Assembly: GCA_958295935.1 (NCBI GenBank)
Contig: OY282385.1
Span: 496,001 to 560,000, forward strand
Length of the DNA: 64,000 nucleotides
Source: an uncultured Dehalococcoidia bacterium
GTDB lineage: Bacteria; Chloroflexota; Dehalococcoidia; Lucifugimonadales; Lucifugimonadaceae
Direction: 5' to 3'
The position numbers and the translations under genes were made by a program. Positions 63,068 to 64,000 of the stretch are shown piece by piece; the first letter of the stretch is position 1, and the number at the start of each line of letters is the position of its first letter. The notes under the pieces were generated by a model. The model did no database searches and was not told where the DNA came from. It saw only the letters and a list, made by a program, of their open reading frames with translations.

Positions 63068-63505
63068 TTACGACTCCCTTCCACTCTCGCCGCGCTGCTT
63101 CGCCTTGGCGCTCGCCTTGGACTCATACTCCCCCTCGAAAAGACCGGTACCCCGAGGAACCGCCTCATCAATCGTCTGCTCGAACTCCTCACCTGCCGCA
63201 TATGAGCGAAGAAACTCCTCGCTTACGAAGAACATTCATATGCAAAATCCGTCACGGATGATGTCCTCGTGGTGACGGTCGCAGGGGCATATCTTCTTGC
63301 GATCCTCCACGGGATCGCCGCTCAGCGGCATTCAGGGACAGTAGCGGTAGCCGTGTTCCACCTGGTTTTCGGCCAGCCCCTCTTGCACCACCTTGACCAC
63401 CTCCGCATCCGGGAAAAACTCGTAAGGACCTCTTTCGACGTACTTCTCCGAAAATTTGACCGCCCCCTCAAAAGCCTTTTCCGGGCTCAACTTCTTTCTC
63501 GCCAT
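63068..63505 (-). CDS. Ferredoxin:thioredoxin reductase catalytic chain-like protein with two selenocysteines
   Basis: Read through two TGA codons, the frame from the ATG at 63505 (GGGGAG upstream) gives 145 residues. The TGAs are at 63334-63332 (residue 58) and 63238-63236 (residue 90). Motifs are GYRYCP-U-M, then DRKKICPCDRHHEDIIRDG, then FCI-U-MFFVSEEF. FTR catalytic chains have CPC, CPC and CxC in this order. The second Cys of the first motif and the last Cys of the third form the active disulfide, while the other four hold a 4Fe-4S cluster. Both redox cysteines, and only those, are TGA here. Each TGA has a 7-bp hairpin at SECIS spacing. It would reduce a protein disulfide or selenyl partner using ferredoxin electrons. 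Downstream lies a GrdE-like gene. Confidence 0.88.
63206..63222 (-). promoter_or_regulatory. Bacterial SECIS-like hairpin 2 of the FTR-like gene
   Basis: On the minus strand, GCGAGGA-GTT-TCTTCGC forms seven pairs (one G-T) with a GTT loop. The loop starts 21 bases after the second TGA, the same distance as in hairpin 1. The first loop base is G. Confidence 0.78.
63299..63318 (-). promoter_or_regulatory. Bacterial SECIS-like hairpin 1 of the FTR-like gene
   Basis: On the minus strand, GCGATCC-CGTGGA-GGATCGC forms seven perfect pairs with a six-base loop. The loop starts 21 bases after the first TGA, and its second base is G followed by T. This fits the bacterial SECIS description (G in the first two loop bases, loop 16-37 bases from the TGA). 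Confidence 0.8.
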
Positions 63506-63559
63506 CTCAAGAGCTCCCCATGCTTGAACGCCTGTGCAGGTCTCTCCGACCGGCGCATT

Positions 63560-63913
63560 CTATTTGAATTGCGCCGACCTTAGACGCTCGTGCGCCTTGC
63601 ATGACATCTGTTTGAAGTGGTCCCGCTGTCGCATGAGACGATCCAGCAACGCAGGCATCGCCCGCTCCAAGTCCCCCTCTGTCTTGTCGGAAGCTACCTC
63701 CACGCTCAACACCGCAGAGGTGCCGCACCCGCAACGCGCTCCGAAGTAGACCTTCTGGAAACCCATACCCCCGGGCGTGGAAACGTTGAGACGCGGCAGA
63801 GGAATCAATCCGTGACCATCCGGCAGCGCCGCCGTCACAACCTCCATTATCCGATTGCGGTCCATCATCTGATCACAAGAATCGTACCTTACCCGCGCAA
63901 ACCGCGCATCCAA
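63560..63913 (-). CDS. Small CxC-containing protein of unknown function upstream of the FTR-like gene
   Basis: A TTG at 63913 gives 117 residues; the frame stays open upstream for about 14 codons (AIGLAYLARLFTLD) to a stop, with no standard start codon, so the true start is uncertain. The middle reads VYFGARCGCGTSAVLSVEVASDKTEGD, with a CxC pair, and the C-terminus is helical (ERAMPALLDRLMRQRDHFKQMSC). I do not recognise the family. It lies 54 bases upstream of the selenocysteine FTR-like gene on the same strand, so it may be a partner or target of that reductase. A position at the head of the operon also fits. Confidence 0.6.
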   Translation of the reverse strand: MDARFARVRYDSCDQMMDRNRIMEVVTAALPDGHGLIPLPRLNVSTPGGMGFQKVYFGARCGCGTSAVLSVEVASDKTEGDLERAMPALLDRLMRQRDHFKQMSCKAHERLRSAQFK

Positions 63914-64000
63914 CGTGAACAGCCGCGCCAGGTAAGCCAGCCCGATTGCCTATACAATTGCTCCAATCGAATCCGCCGGCAACACAATCCGCCCCCGGAG

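Noticed and set aside
63068-63235. A 55-residue gene starting at the ATG just after the second TGA
   Set aside because: It begins in the middle of the third FTR motif and lacks a ribosome site; the read-through protein explains it better.
63027-63275. Plus-strand open frames over the FTR-like gene
   Set aside because: They are antisense to a minus-strand frame with clear FTR motifs and show no protein features of their own.

Overview
The window looks like part of a GC-rich chromosome from an uncultured bacterium. My best guess is a Chloroflexota (SAR202 or another Dehalococcoidia-like lineage). That rests on the gene mix (an L-rhamnonate dehydratase-like enolase, CaiB-type CoA transferase, acetamidase/formamidase, FIST protein) and on a lipoprotein with a long Thr/Pro-rich linker after its lipobox. 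There is no rRNA and no marker phylogeny, so the assignment is inference.

Region 1 (1-5961, all minus strand) is a defence-like island. It holds an OLD-type ATPase/TOPRIM gene, a conserved helical protein, a TIR-like (DUF1863/ThsB-type) protein and a KAP P-loop NTPase cut by the window edge. Next come a ribbon-helix-helix/PIN toxin-antitoxin pair and a second cluster of TIR-like protein, small membrane protein and TIR-like protein.

Region 2 (5962-15005, minus) is an array of four GT-C membrane glycosyltransferase-like genes that ends near a tRNA-Lys gene. Region 5 (44864-54594, minus) is a second array: three more such genes, a PQQ-type sugar dehydrogenase/cytochrome c lipoprotein, and a fragment fused to an IS5-like transposase start. 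All nine genes end in the same roughly 110-residue two-cysteine tail domain. Five of them (three GT-C genes, the GT-C gene 49543-52006 and the dehydrogenase gene) also share a 5' cap, and in the last two this cap contains a G-tract (G8, G14) that puts the start out of frame by one base.

Region 3 (15591-41878) is ordinary metabolic chromosome: an NHL propeller, ABM protein, a decayed ABC ATPase, the enolase, a glycosidase-like propeller, signal peptidase I, an ECF sigma/anti-sigma pair, formamidase, FMN reductase, aminotransferase, FIST, SDR, Apt, enoyl-CoA hydratase, CaiB, zinc MDR, ROK kinase, HEAT protein, methyltransferase, ModABC, TPR, pterin dehydratase, MerR, aldo/keto reductase and a sugar-nucleotide-type SDR.

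Regions 4 and 6 (42052-44729 and 54638-63913) flank the second array and are the most unusual part. Both encode a glycine-reductase component-B-like pair: a GrdB-like selenoprotein with an in-frame TGA and GrdE-like partners. The three GrdE-like proteins all lack the segment that carries the pyruvoyl-forming cysteine in clostridial GrdE, as I remember it. Region 6 also has an oligopeptide-type ABC transporter and a ferredoxin:thioredoxin-reductase catalytic chain with two in-frame TGA codons, exactly at the two active-site disulfide cysteines. Each of the four TGA codons is followed by a 7-bp hairpin at bacterial SECIS spacing. I read this as a selenium-dependent reductase system with a possible diselenide FTR as electron donor, fed by a peptide or amine importer.
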